35,702 nucleotides of DNA from an uncultured Lachnospiraceae bacterium (GCA_947626285.1 CANQRR010000036.1:1-35702); one strand, 5' to 3'; numbered from the stretch's first letter, positions 1-7,545 are shown. Notes: generated by a model not told the origin, from the letters alone. Numbers and translations are program-made.

Positions 1-136
1 TCCTTGATAGCCAAATGATAGCAAAAGTTCGGCAAGCCCATAGGATAAGGATAATAGGTATCAGGAAAAATCAAATGATATCAAATCTCCCAAACAAAAG
101 CGTTTAGAATTAAGTTTCATTTTGCGAGTGGGAATA
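1..136. other. Right arm and core of an upstream integrative element (attachment site 1)
   Basis: Non-coding. It ends in the core GAGTGGGAATA (126-136), followed by G, so it reads Glu-Trp-Glu-stop (TAG). The preceding 125 bases hold several TGATA-type repeats and align without gaps to the bases left of the third core near 32180. This is what the right arm of an integrated element with Int arm-binding sites looks like. The core matches the one I recall for Tn5801-like elements inserted at the guaA 3' end. No guaA coding sequence precedes it, so this is probably a junction between two elements rather than the chromosomal junction. Confidence 0.65.
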
Positions 137-141
137 GCCGG

Positions 142-181
142 AAAAAAGCCCGAAAGCCTTGCAAACACTGGCTTCCGGGCT
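142..181 (-). terminator. Rho-independent terminator of integrase A
   Basis: Read on the minus strand, a 12-bp stem (positions 170-181 pairing with 147-158, one mismatch) is followed by six Ts. It lies just past the integrase stop codon and between that gene and the attachment core. Confidence 0.8.
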
Positions 182-213
182 TTCTTATAGCCTCCCATGA
201 TGCTGATATGATG

Positions 214-1269
214 CTAAGAGTGGAGATCGTCTAGTTTTTCCGCTAATTCTGACTGCTTGTGGGGGTACAAATGCGAGTAGGTGTTGAGCGTGGTCTCTAT
301 GTTCTCATGCCCTAGCCTTTCTGCGATCAGTAGAGGCGAATAGCCCAGTTCGACGAGCAAGGAGGCGTGCGAGTGCCTAAGGTCGTGGACCCGGATGCGC
401 TTCACGCCGCTCACCTTGCAGCCCCGCACTATCTCATGATACAAAAAATACTTCGTGAGCGGGAATACCCTCGCGCCTGGCGCCTGGTCGTATATGGTCG
501 CCAAATACTGCTGCAACTCATCGCAGAGGAACTTTGGCAGAGCCACGACCCGGTTGCTCTTTGGCGTTTTCGGCGGTGTGATGATGTCCTCTCTCCCGAT
601 CCGTTGATACGTCTTACTGACGCTGATCGTCATACCTTCCAGGTCGATATCCTCCCTGGTCAAAGCGAGCAGCTCTCCCTCTCTGATCCCACACCAGTAC
701 AGGACCTCAAAGGCCATGTGTGCTTGGGGCTTGTCCTCAAGGGCTCGAATGAATTGCAGAAACTCTTGGCGCGTCCAAAACTGCATTTCCTTGGCATGCT
801 TCCGCCCCATGCTCCCCGCTTTATGGCACGGGTTCTCTCTCAGACCATAATACTTAACGGCATAATTGAAAATCGCGCAAAGCTGGTTGTTGATCGCTTT
901 GAGATACGTCTCCGCGTAGCCCTTTGAGATCATGGCGTTCTGCCATTGCCTAATGCCCGCCGGCGTTATGCTGCTGATCGTCTGGCCGCCCCAGAAAGGA
1001 AGTATCTTCGTCTCGATCATGTGCCGCTTAGTCTCCATCGTGGAGCGGCGCAGCCTGTTCTCCATATCCGCCAAATAGAGCTCCGACAAGCTGGAGAACG
1101 TCATTTGCGGTGTGCCCTGGAGCTTGTTGAGGAACGCCCGCTCGAAGTCTTTCGCGTCCCTCTGCTTGGCAAACCCTCGCTTGAGCTTCCGGTGTTGCTT
1201 TCCCTGCCAGTCGGTGTAATAAAAGCAGCAATACCACGTTCCCCGCTGGTTGTCCTTGTACGCAGGCAT
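214..1269 (-). CDS. int: Tyrosine-family site-specific integrase (Tn916/Tn5801 type), integrase A
   Basis: Catalyses integration and excision of the element it sits in. The 351 residues fit a full-length Tn916-type integrase. An N-terminal arm-DNA-binding domain (about 1-50, GTWYCCF...TDWQGKQ) is followed by a SAM-like core-binding domain (about 57-150) and the catalytic domain (about 165-345). The expected catalytic residues are visible: R196 in CGIREGEL, a lysine near 234-237, H295 and R298 in HDLRHSH, H321 in GHENIETT and Y331 in NTYSH. Its 3' end points at the core 80 bp away, the usual arrangement. A sigma-like gene lies 12 bp upstream on the same strand and is probably cotranscribed. 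It looks intact. Confidence 0.93.
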   Translation of the reverse strand: MPAYKDNQRGTWYCCFYYTDWQGKQHRKLKRGFAKQRDAKDFERAFLNKLQGTPQMTFSSLSELYLADMENRLRRSTMETKRHMIETKILPFWGGQTISSITPAGIRQWQNAMISKGYAETYLKAINNQLCAIFNYAVKYYGLRENPCHKAGSMGRKHAKEMQFWTRQEFLQFIRALEDKPQAHMAFEVLYWCGIREGELLALTREDIDLEGMTISVSKTYQRIGREDIITPPKTPKSNRVVALPKFLCDELQQYLATIYDQAPGARVFPLTKYFLYHEIVRGCKVSGVKRIRVHDLRHSHASLLVELGYSPLLIAERLGHENIETTLNTYSHLYPHKQSELAEKLDDLHS

Positions 1270-1281
1270 ACGACACCTCCC

Positions 1282-1920
1282 TCAGCAGGCCCAAGCAGCG
1301 CGGACGCCGGCGTCACGACGCAGCTTCTGAAAGCTCGCCCGCCTAATGCTGCTCACTGCGCCCTTGCTGATATTATACCGTTTAGCAGTGTCCTCGAAGG
1401 TCTCACCTTCATAATAGATCGACGTGATCACCTCGAGCTGGCGTTGGGTCAAATCATTGAGGGCTTTGGCCACCGCCCGTTGTACTGCCGCCTGATACAT
1501 TTCTTCCTCTATGGCCGCCAACTCATCATCGTCGTCGGCGATAATATCCGCAAGTCTGGCCTCGTTCTCGCTGCCCAAGCGATCTTCCAAATGGCTGCAC
1601 GCATTGACGGTATTCTTCCGCCAGCCAGTGTAGTGCATTTTCGCAAGCGCAAAAAACTGGGTCTTCAAATAGTACCCGAAAGCGGTCAGGAATTTCGTCC
1701 CGCGTTCAGGCTGGTATTTCTCAATGCTCTTTACCAGCGCGAAATACCCTACTTGAATAAGGTCGTCCTGGTCGATCAGCATGTCCTGGCACCGGTCATG
1801 ATACGCGAAGTAAAACCTCGACGCCTGCTGACGTACAAAAGCGGAGACCTGGGTCCAAAGCTCCTCGACAAGATCGCTCTCTCCGGCGGCGATACGCTGA
1901 GCAAGAATCTCATTCGTCAT
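1282..1920 (-). CDS. Sigma-70-like RNA polymerase sigma factor (sigma A1)
   Basis: 212 residues. A region-2-like segment (about 45-100, with DQDDLIQVGYFALVKSIE) is followed by an acidic linker and a region-4-like HTH (about 150-200, with LTQRQLEVITSIYYEG and YNISKGAVSSIRRA). The start was chosen for GAGG about 8 bp upstream; the open frame extends further but without a ribosome site. It is encoded directly upstream of the integrase on the same strand, so it may direct polymerase to the element's own promoters or control integrase expression (inference). A clear paralogue lies at 6708-7532; both begin MTNE and share the QVGYFA motif. I see no anti-sigma gene beside it. Confidence 0.82.
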   Translation of the reverse strand: MTNEILAQRIAAGESDLVEELWTQVSAFVRQQASRFYFAYHDRCQDMLIDQDDLIQVGYFALVKSIEKYQPERGTKFLTAFGYYLKTQFFALAKMHYTGWRKNTVNACSHLEDRLGSENEARLADIIADDDDELAAIEEEMYQAAVQRAVAKALNDLTQRQLEVITSIYYEGETFEDTAKRYNISKGAVSSIRRASFQKLRRDAGVRAAWAC

Positions 1921-2088
1921 AGCAAACACCTCACAGCTTGTTTCTGCAATTATATTATCGTATTTGCTATGATTTGTACGCCGACATATCACATAGTCTT
2001 TTTACTAAAAAACTATGCAGGCTTACTGATATTGCTATCCCACCTACCGGCCGCCAGACGATCCGTCAGTCAGGATAGCCGCCAGGCG

Positions 2089-2274
2089 TCAAAGCAGATC
2101 GTTCAAGGTACAGTCCAGAGCCTCTATCAGCTTCTTTGCGTTCTTGAGCGACATATTCTCGATCTTCCGCCGCCCTGACTCATACTGCGCGATCTGGACG
2201 GCGTGCATGCCGCTTTTTTCACTGAGCGCTTTGAGGGTCAGTCCTCTGTTCTTGCGCATTTCTTTGAGTCCCAT
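2089..2274 (-). CDS. XRE-family HTH regulator
   Basis: Small single-domain DNA-binding protein of about 61 residues, nearly all Cro/C1-type helix-turn-helix: MRKNRGLTLKALSEKSG, then IAQYESGRRKIENMSL. The second in-frame ATG is preferred because AGGAGG lies 9 bp upstream of it; the first ATG is only 3 bp from that site. It is probably a repressor of the left-hand int-sigma genes or of the divergent genes to the right (inference from position). Confidence 0.8.
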   Translation of the reverse strand: MGLKEMRKNRGLTLKALSEKSGMHAVQIAQYESGRRKIENMSLKNAKKLIEALDCTLNDLL

Positions 2275-2372
2275 AAGCATAAACCTCCTAATAGTCTAGT
2301 TTAGGGTTACAACATATTATGCTGTCTCTTTTCTATTTTGGAATGCTTGAGAGCTCAACAATTCCGAAGGCC

Positions 2373-2564
2373 TCAGCCTGGACGCTTAGGGCCCAATCGT
2401 ATAAGCTCGTCACTACCACAGCCCCTTGCCTCATGTTTTATCCTGGCCGCCAGCCATGACTCATAGGCCCGCCGGTTTTGAGGATCGCTATAGAACGCCC
2501 TCGCATGGTCAATCAGCAGCCTGCATGTCAACTCTTCCTGCGCACGAATAGAAATGTCTTCCAC
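2373..2564 (-). CDS. Small hypothetical protein, GTG start
   Basis: 63 residues, not recognised. The start codon is GTG, with GGGAGG about 9 bp upstream. The middle (ARAFYSDPQNRRAYESWL) reads like a genuine helical protein, and the composition (Arg/Glu/Ala rich, no hydrophobic stretch) suggests a small soluble protein. It is on the same strand as the XRE, sigma and integrase genes and upstream of them, so it may be the first gene of that leftward operon. Overlapping frames on the other strand have no ribosome site. Confidence 0.55.
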   Translation of the reverse strand: MEDISIRAQEELTCRLLIDHARAFYSDPQNRRAYESWLAARIKHEARGCGSDELIRLGPKRPG

Positions 2565-2728
2565 AACAGAATCCTCCCGCTCTCTACTTTACAGCCCACT
2601 CAGACACCTGGCAGAGTCGAGCATAAGGCGACCGGCGTCACCCTCCTTTTGCCCCCTTGCCTGGCAAGCCCGGGCGGCTAAAGCAGGTTTGCCCCATAGG
2701 CATTCGTTTTTTCGTATATTCTATCGTC

Positions 2729-2757
2729 AAAGCGCGTTGCAGCAATGCGACGCGCTT
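2729..2757. terminator. Hairpin in the 2565-3242 gene-free stretch
   Basis: AAGCGCGT pairs with ACGCGCTT around a loop of about 12 bases, partly self-complementary. It is the clearest structure in a 680-bp gap between the leftward and rightward transcription units. The rest of the gap is mixed AT-rich sequence in which I see no gene. Confidence 0.4.
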
Positions 2758-3165
2758 CTTACCTATAAGTTTTCAAAAAGTCTTATTAAAGCCTCTTAAT
2801 ACTTGCATTTCTTGGTAAAAAGCTCTTTATTCTTCTATTTCTTTGCAACTAACACTTAATATTAAGGGCAGGGGGGCATACGATACCATGCGCATTTTTT
2901 GGACCTCCAACACCGGTGTTTGAATTTTAAAAAGAACATTTTTTAACGGGGGGACCCTACACCTCGCCTATCTGGGGATAGCGACGCAGCGACATCCCCT
3001 CACATTGCTATGCGTTGGTGTTAATACTTCATTATCTAAACCCTGGTCAAGCTAAGAGCTCGCTGCCAAGCGGCAACTATATCCTCAATCCGCTATGCAG
3101 ATACCCGGCCACGTCATATAGCGGCCTCGTCAGGTGGTTCGCACAGTATTAAAGCTATATTATTA

Positions 3166-3179
3166 GCTGATATGTCAGC
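3166..3179. promoter_or_regulatory. Possible operator upstream of the Cro-like gene
   Basis: A short palindrome, GCTGA-tatg-TCAGC, sits about 65 bp before the Cro-like gene in an AT-rich stretch containing -10-like hexamers (TAAAAT, TAATAT). It could be the binding site of either small HTH protein. The evidence is only symmetry and position. Confidence 0.3.
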
Positions 3180-3242
3180 ATACTTCTTTTACTGTTTTTG
3201 CTAAAATAATAATATCAATTCACACTTAAAGGAGGCGTCAAT

Positions 3243-3446
3243 ATGGTCGACTACAAAGCACTCCGTTATGAGATGCTCGCCCATAACTGTACAACAGAGG
3301 AGCTTGCTAAAGTATGTAACATAAGCATGTCTTCCTTCTATCGCAGGATCAAAGGGGATGTCTCGTTTACGCTTGGTGAGATATACCAATGCAAGGCGCG
3401 CCTTGACCTGTCGACGGCTAGGGTCGTTCAGATATTTTTCGTTTGA
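3243..3446 (+). CDS. Cro-like small HTH regulator
   Basis: 67 residues with a phage Cro/DUF739-like look: an N-terminal helix (MVDYKALRYEMLAHNC), a helix-turn-helix (TTEELAKVCNISMSSFYRRIKG), and a C-terminal segment with LGEIYQCKARLDLS. AAAGGAGG lies 8 bp before the ATG. It is divergent from the leftward XRE-sigma-int genes, giving the element a phage-like pair of opposing small regulators. That it is a lysogeny-type switch is inference. Confidence 0.75.
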   Translation: MVDYKALRYEMLAHNCTTEELAKVCNISMSSFYRRIKGDVSFTLGEIYQCKARLDLSTARVVQIFFV

Positions 3447-3652
3447 TACTCCGCCGCCCCGGGGCAGCCTTCTCCATAACGCGCCCTGGTCAACCCATAT
3501 CAAGGTTTTCCCAAAAGAGTATAAACTACAAGGCCATTCCATAGAAGTCAACACAAGGCCCAATATGGCTCCACACAGCCATTCTTAAATGCACCTTCCC
3601 TTCTGACCTAGTCTGACCCAAGGTCGTCACCCGCTCCCTTCAACAAAAGGAA

Positions 3653-3680
3653 AGAGCCTGCTGCGTGACCAGCAGGCTCT
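3653..3680. promoter_or_regulatory. Perfect 11-bp-stem hairpin before a TTG-start mini-gene
   Basis: AGAGCCTGCTG pairs with CAGCAGGCTCT around a six-base loop. There is no T-run, and it ends about 10 bp before the GGAGG of the next small gene, so it may act as an mRNA leader structure rather than a terminator. Confidence 0.5.
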
Positions 3681-3702
3681 CCATAAGAAAGGAGGTGTGC
3701 CC

Positions 3703-3819
3703 TTGGAACAAGGCTTCGCCCCGTACAGCTACGTGGGGATGATCGACGGGCAGTTGATCGAAGTGGTCTCCGAGAGTGAGCTCTATGGGCTTTTCAAGGA
3801 GGATGACGAGACCCCGTAG
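3703..3819 (+). CDS. 38-residue small protein, TTG start
   Basis: Not recognised. The start is TTG, with a strong AAAGGAGG 8 bp upstream. The peptide begins MEQGFAPYSYVGMIDG and ends LFKEDDETP, so it is acidic, with no membrane segment. The gene is enclosed by two strong hairpins (3653-3680 and 3820-3860), which argues for a discrete, deliberately expressed small gene. No partner is evident; the next clear gene is about 400 bp on. Confidence 0.55.
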   Translation: MEQGFAPYSYVGMIDGQLIEVVSESELYGLFKEDDETP

Positions 3820-3860
3820 CCTAGCCCACGGCCTGGCGGGTCGCAAGACCCGCTGGGCTA
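3820..3860 (+). terminator. Hairpin after the mini-gene
   Basis: GCGGGTC-GCAA-GACCCGC forms a tight inner stem with a GCAA tetraloop, extended by AGCCCA pairing with TGGGCT across a bulge. There is no marked T-run. It begins at the stop codon of the 38-residue gene. Confidence 0.55.
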
Positions 3861-4054
3861 AGGACCCAAATATTATATCGTGCACTTCAAGTTTTGTAAA
3901 TACCCAAGGAAGGCATTTCTAAGGAAAAGGGTCAGCAGTGGCGTATGGTCCCCGAACTCTAGCGCTCTGCATGAAACAGCCGCCGCGTTCTCATGCGCAA
4001 CGTCGGCATACAAACTCTAGCAAATACGCTATAATCATAATTGTTAAGAGGAAT

Positions 4055-4108
4055 ATGAAACCTCACATCACGAGGCAAGTCAAGGCGGACAAAGTAGGCG
4101 AAAGCTGA
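4055..4108 (+). CDS. Possible 17-residue leader peptide
   Basis: ATG with AGAGGA a few bases upstream, encoding MKPHITRQVKADKVGES and then TGA. A TATAAT hexamer lies at 4030-4035, but no good -35. The 110 bases after it, up to the next gene, are rich in GAAA and AAGCC motifs and look structured. This may be a leader peptide or simply part of a structured RNA; evidence is weak. Confidence 0.3.
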   Translation: MKPHITRQVKADKVGES

Positions 4109-4224
4109 ACTAAGAACGCAAGACAAGAGTGGAACCGGATAAGCCTGAGAGAAATGCCCGAGGACGCGCTAGATAACTTAACGCCATCCACCACTTGCTT
4201 CCCTATTTTGAAAGGAGATACATT

Positions 4225-4500
4225 ATGTCCGCTATCGAAATCAGCTGCATGGTGAAAGAGCTGCGCCGGCTCAACAAAATGGTCGAATCCCTGAACGGTG
4301 AGATCGAGGCCATCCAGACGAGGATCAAAGAAGAGATGACCACCCGCGGAGTGGACACCCTGTCCGGCGATGACTATCGCATAACCTGGAAGCAGGTCCT
4401 TACCAATCGACTCGACAGCAAAGCGCTCAAGGCGGCCATGCCCGATCTGTACGGCCGCTTCTGCAAAGAGTGCGCCAGCAAGCGGTTTGTCCTCTCCTGA
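4225..4500 (+). CDS. Conserved-looking coiled-coil hypothetical protein
   Basis: 91 residues. Start chosen at the ATG with AAAGGAG 7 bp upstream. The first ~50 residues (MVKELRRLNKMVESLNGEIEAI, then RIKEEM) form a predicted coiled coil; the remainder has a WKQVLTNRLDSKALKAAMP core and ends in RFVLS. That C-terminal pattern (RLDs..LK..LPDl..rf.k....RRF) is one I associate with small phage and plasmid proteins of unknown function. It may be a phage-derived accessory protein; no enzymatic motif is visible. Confidence 0.65.
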   Translation: MSAIEISCMVKELRRLNKMVESLNGEIEAIQTRIKEEMTTRGVDTLSGDDYRITWKQVLTNRLDSKALKAAMPDLYGRFCKECASKRFVLS

Positions 4501-5200
4501 GGGCAAGCCGTTCTGCTAGCCTCCCGCACATGGCGGGAGCTGATACGCGATCCCCCCTGGCGGGGAGCCTTGCAGCAGACAGCACTTATAACCCAAGTAT
4601 CAATTAGATTATAGAAATAGAGTTATAGCGTTTTATAGACTATTTGCCAAATATCAAAAAGGTCTATAAAACGCTATAACTCTTAATTTTATACTTATAT
4701 GTATTTTTTGTAGCAAAGTGCTACAAAGGGGCTGAAAGCCTTGCAACTCTAAGGAAAACTCATGCAGCACTTCGTGCAGCACTTGGCCCGGCTCGCCGCC
4801 AAGTGCTGCGCCGCTTTGCCGCTCGGCGGGCTGTCATGTTCGGCCCAGGCTTCGCCGCATAAGCAAGGCAGCCTCAACTTGCCCGGTGTGCAGAGCTCCG
4901 CGACTGGGTCGGGATCGCCTATACTCCAGAGGGCTTCCAAATAGCGTAGAAAAAATTTTTAAAAAAATTTCCTGTTCAATAAATGATAAAAATGTCTCAA
5001 ATATGACACAAAAGTGGCACAAATAAAACACTTTTACACCTGAGAGATAAAAATGCGTCATTTATGATAATATTTTGCACAAAACTGGACACACCCATCC
5101 CTTAACGGGCCGTTTACAATCCACAAAATACATAGTATAATAAGATAAATTGAATCAGTCCGACACAAATCGTACACCAGATGAAATTTAGGAGGGAAAT
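4501..5200. other. 700-bp gene-free, palindrome-rich region
   Basis: No convincing gene on either strand. It contains a perfect 22-bp inverted repeat with a 21-base loop (4619-4640 and 4662-4683), a 7-bp palindrome (4711-4727, TGTAGCA-aag-TGCTACA) and an 11-bp stem (4776-4786 with 4799-4809, GCAGCACTTGG). An AT-rich tail (4950-5090) carries repeated GATAAAAATG and TGACAC/GTCAT motifs. Such clustering suggests a replication origin, a transfer origin or a regulatory hub; the sequence alone does not decide which. Confidence 0.5.
4619..4683. repeat. Perfect 22-bp inverted repeat with 21-base spacer
   Basis: Arms 4619-4640 and 4662-4683 are exactly complementary, beginning AGAGTTATAG. They are AT-rich, so this is not a typical terminator stem. 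It could be a binding site for a dimeric initiator or regulator, or the remains of a miniature transposon. Confidence 0.85.
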
Positions 5201-5389
5201 ATGCAAGAAAACTATATTCGCGTTTCCGAGGTCGCCGCCCGGTTGGAATGCTCGACGAACTTTGCGTATAAAATCATCCGGCAGCTTAATTCGGAGCTCA
5301 AAAAGAAAGGGTATATCACGATTGCCGGCCGCGTTCCCAGACAGTATTTTGAAGCAAGATGCTGTTTGAGCAGCGACCAGAATCAATAA
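5201..5389 (+). CDS. Excisionase-like small HTH protein
   Basis: 62 residues resembling the MerR/Xis-type HTH proteins that accompany Tn916-type integrases: YIRVSEVAARLECSTNFAYK, then IIRQLNSELKKKGYITIAGR and RQYFEARC. TTAGGAGG lies 7 bp before the ATG. A fragment at 9392-9511 matches its second half (NeELKKAGCITIAGRIDRKFF), and there it is fused to an integrase start, which supports an excisionase role. Unusually, this copy is 4 kb from the intact integrase and leads a rightward operon, so it may instead be a transcription regulator. Confidence 0.7.
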   Translation: MQENYIRVSEVAARLECSTNFAYKIIRQLNSELKKKGYITIAGRVPRQYFEARCCLSSDQNQ

Positions 5390-5406
5390 AATTAGGAGGA
5401 CTAACA

Positions 5407-5745
5407 ATGGAAGAGAAGATGACCAAGGACACCCTCACTGCGCAGATCAATGACTTTCTGGCGGCCAAACTGCCCGGCGACTGGAATTGCTGGCCTCTTG
5501 AAAAGCGCCGGGAATTCTGGAAAGGAGATCGGTCCACAGGTGTATTTCCTCGGGATCGCGTTTGCGCCTTGGAGATATGGGAAGAGCTTTTGGGGCAAGA
5601 CCGTATCTATTTCAATCAGCATTATGCTCGGAAGATAAACGCGATCATCAAGGCGATCCCTCACTGGCGCAGCTCCTCTCGTATAAGCGCCGGTCCTCTT
5701 TATGGATCGCAGCGAGGCTTTCAATATTGTATATTTGATTTTTGA
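5407..5745 (+). CDS. Free-standing VapE/primase C-terminal-like domain protein
   Basis: 112 residues. TTAGGAGG lies 7 bp before the ATG. The C-terminal half (VCALEIWEELLGQDR, then INAIIKAIPHW and GPLYGSQRGFQY) resembles the extreme C-terminus of virulence-associated protein E, the primase-helicase of phages and phage satellites, where a winged-helix-like segment ends in a YGxQRgf motif. There is no helicase P-loop, so it cannot be the enzyme itself. It may be a DNA-binding adaptor or the remnant of a satellite replication gene. The family link is by eye and moderate. It is cotranscribed with the excisionase-like gene and the next HTH gene. Confidence 0.55.
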   Translation: MEEKMTKDTLTAQINDFLAAKLPGDWNCWPLEKRREFWKGDRSTGVFPRDRVCALEIWEELLGQDRIYFNQHYARKINAIIKAIPHWRSSSRISAGPLYGSQRGFQYCIFDF

Positions 5746-5757
5746 GTGAGGCGCGCA

Positions 5758-6564
5758 ATGATTAGCTTTGAAAAGCCTGGCCCATGGGCGCTCTCCTATT
5801 TTGACGGCCAGCAATTCCAGTTAAATCCCGGAGTCAGCATTGACGAGGCTAGGCGGAGATACGACGCCCTCTCCCCGGAGTATATCCCTCGGACAGTATC
5901 ATATATCGCCCGCCTCACCTCAGAAAACGATGCCGACCAAGTGTCTGACCTGGTCGCAATCCGCCGCTACGAGAAGTACGAAAACACCGCCAACAAGCGA
6001 CAGTCAATTATCCCTGACATCCCGCTCCAGGAGCAGGCCTTCATTCAGGCTTTTGGCGCTGCGGAAATCGTATATCTGCCAAAAGACTTTGGTGCGTACC
6101 TAACCCGAATCCGTGAGAAGGCGGGCCTTTCCCAGACGTCAGCGACTAGGCTTCTTGGCCTGTCGAATTCAAGCCTTGCGCGATATGAGTCTGGCGAACA
6201 CTTGCCGACAATAACGACATTCCGCAAGTTTGCTCCTCTTGCGGACCTGGCCGGCATCCCGTATGGCGATATAAAGCGTGAATACATACGCGCAAAGAAT
6301 AAACCTGATTTTGGGACCATTGGCGACATCATCAGGCGCGAGCGCTGGTTTGCTCAAATGACCATAGACCGGCTAAGCATAAAATCTGGGCTAAGCGCGA
6401 CGCTTATTCGCCGGCTAGAATATGACCACCTGCCGGTCTCACTTCAGTTATTCGTCTCTCTTTCGCGTCTTGCCCGGGCGCTTGAGTCCTCCAGGCTTAT
6501 GGTCATCTCAAATGACCTCCGCGCTGAGGGAGAGGCCAACGCCGCCCGCCCTGACTCATTTTAA
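5758..6564 (+). CDS. Two-HTH (XRE-type) regulatory protein
   Basis: 268 residues. The start was set at the ATG with GTGAGG 6 bp upstream, 12 bp past an alternative GTG. Residues 1-100 form an unrecognised N-terminal domain. A clear XRE domain follows at about 112-168 (YLTRIREKAGLSQTSATRLL, then ARYESGEHLPT). A second, more divergent HTH is at about 188-240 (IGDIIRRERWFAQMTIDRLS, then SATLIRRLEYDHLPVS). Two tandem HTH domains suggest binding to two half-sites, perhaps the inverted repeats in the gap upstream (inference). It is the last gene of the operon starting at 5201 and is followed by a 20-bp-stem hairpin. Confidence 0.75.
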   Translation: MISFEKPGPWALSYFDGQQFQLNPGVSIDEARRRYDALSPEYIPRTVSYIARLTSENDADQVSDLVAIRRYEKYENTANKRQSIIPDIPLQEQAFIQAFGAAEIVYLPKDFGAYLTRIREKAGLSQTSATRLLGLSNSSLARYESGEHLPTITTFRKFAPLADLAGIPYGDIKREYIRAKNKPDFGTIGDIIRRERWFAQMTIDRLSIKSGLSATLIRRLEYDHLPVSLQLFVSLSRLARALESSRLMVISNDLRAEGEANAARPDSF

Positions 6565-6577
6565 GGCACCCCTTTCC

Positions 6578-6630
6578 AGCTATCCCCTGTGATCCACGCC
6601 CATTATAACGGTGGATCGCAGGGGATAGCT
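6578..6630 (+). terminator. 20-bp-stem hairpin after the two-HTH gene
   Basis: Positions 6578-6597 pair with 6611-6630 with one G-T wobble, around a 13-base loop. The stem is long and GC-rich but has no T-run. It separates the 5201-6564 operon from the second sigma gene. Confidence 0.65.
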
Positions 6631-6707
6631 GTGGCCTGACACCATTTCACGCTTGCATTCATGGCCCGCTCTTCGCCGCCGAATATAATACAGAATCGAG
6701 GCTCAGA

Positions 6708-7532
6708 ATGACCAACGAAGAATTGGCGCACCAAATCAAAGCCGGAAACGATTACCTGCAAGAACAATTATGGCTGCAAATTGAAAGCTTCGTCGCGCAA
6801 CGTGCATACAAATACGCCACCGTGAGCGCTGACTCCTGCGCAAGGCTGGGCGTGGAGCTCAACGATTTTATTCAAGTAGGGTATTTTGCTATGATAGACG
6901 CGGTGAAGGCGTTCCCAGACAAAACTGAGTACAAGTTTACGACCTTTCTTGGCTATCAACTAAGGCGTCATTTCGGCGATTTGATCCAAGTCCGGGGAAA
7001 CAAGTCTGAAGAGTCCCGAAAGGCCTTTGAGAGGATCACCGGCGCAGAGAGCTTGGACGTGCCTATAAGCGATGACTTAGACTCGCGCACCCTCGCTGAA
7101 ATGATCCCGGACCCACGCGCAGAAGAGGCCTTTGAAAATGTTGAGGAGCAGGTCTACTTAGAAAAGCTGCGCGCCGACCTAAATAAAGCCCTTTCCACCT
7201 TGACCCCAAGGCAAGCATTATGCGTCCGGCAATTCTACTTAGAAGGAAAGACCCAAGCAGCTATCGCCAAATCCCTGAACGTGACTGAGACTTCAGTAAA
7301 GGATCGGCGTCAGGCCGGCTTGGCTGCATTGCGCCGGTGCGCAAATCTGCAGGACTACCGCACGATCCAGTATGCGCACGCCTATCAAGGCGGCTTCAAT
7401 GCTTGGAAACGCACTGACTCTAGTATTCAAGAACGTATTGTAATGAACATCGAAAGTCGAGAGCAGGCGCTCAGGCTCCACTCTCAAGGTAAAACGGCCC
7501 CTTCGATGGATCAGCCGGCAGTCAGCGCCTAA
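6708..7532 (+). CDS. Sigma-70-like sigma factor with C-terminal extension (sigma A2)
   Basis: 274 residues. GAGG lies 6 bp before the ATG, and a TATAAT hexamer is at 6684-6689. Region 2 is at about 48-110 (ELNDFIQVGYFAMIDAVKAF), region 4 at about 160-205 (LTPRQALCVRQFYLEGKTQ, then NVTETSVKDRRQAGL). About 65 residues of unrecognised C-terminal sequence follow. It shares the MTNE start, the QVGYFA motif and overall layout with the gene at 1282-1920, but lies at the other end of element A on the opposite strand. The pair may have arisen by duplication and could serve separate promoter sets (inference). It has its own strong terminator. Confidence 0.8.
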   Translation: MTNEELAHQIKAGNDYLQEQLWLQIESFVAQRAYKYATVSADSCARLGVELNDFIQVGYFAMIDAVKAFPDKTEYKFTTFLGYQLRRHFGDLIQVRGNKSEESRKAFERITGAESLDVPISDDLDSRTLAEMIPDPRAEEAFENVEEQVYLEKLRADLNKALSTLTPRQALCVRQFYLEGKTQAAIAKSLNVTETSVKDRRQAGLAALRRCANLQDYRTIQYAHAYQGGFNAWKRTDSSIQERIVMNIESREQALRLHSQGKTAPSMDQPAVSA

Positions 7533-7545
7533 TCAAATTATGTAA

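Noticed and set aside
946-2178. 410-codon plus-strand frame
   Set aside because: Runs antisense through the sigma and integrase genes with no ribosome site and no recognisable domain.
4749-4940. Small Cys-containing frame on the minus strand with a TTG start
   Set aside because: No ribosome site, and it overlaps the palindromes in a stretch that otherwise looks non-coding.
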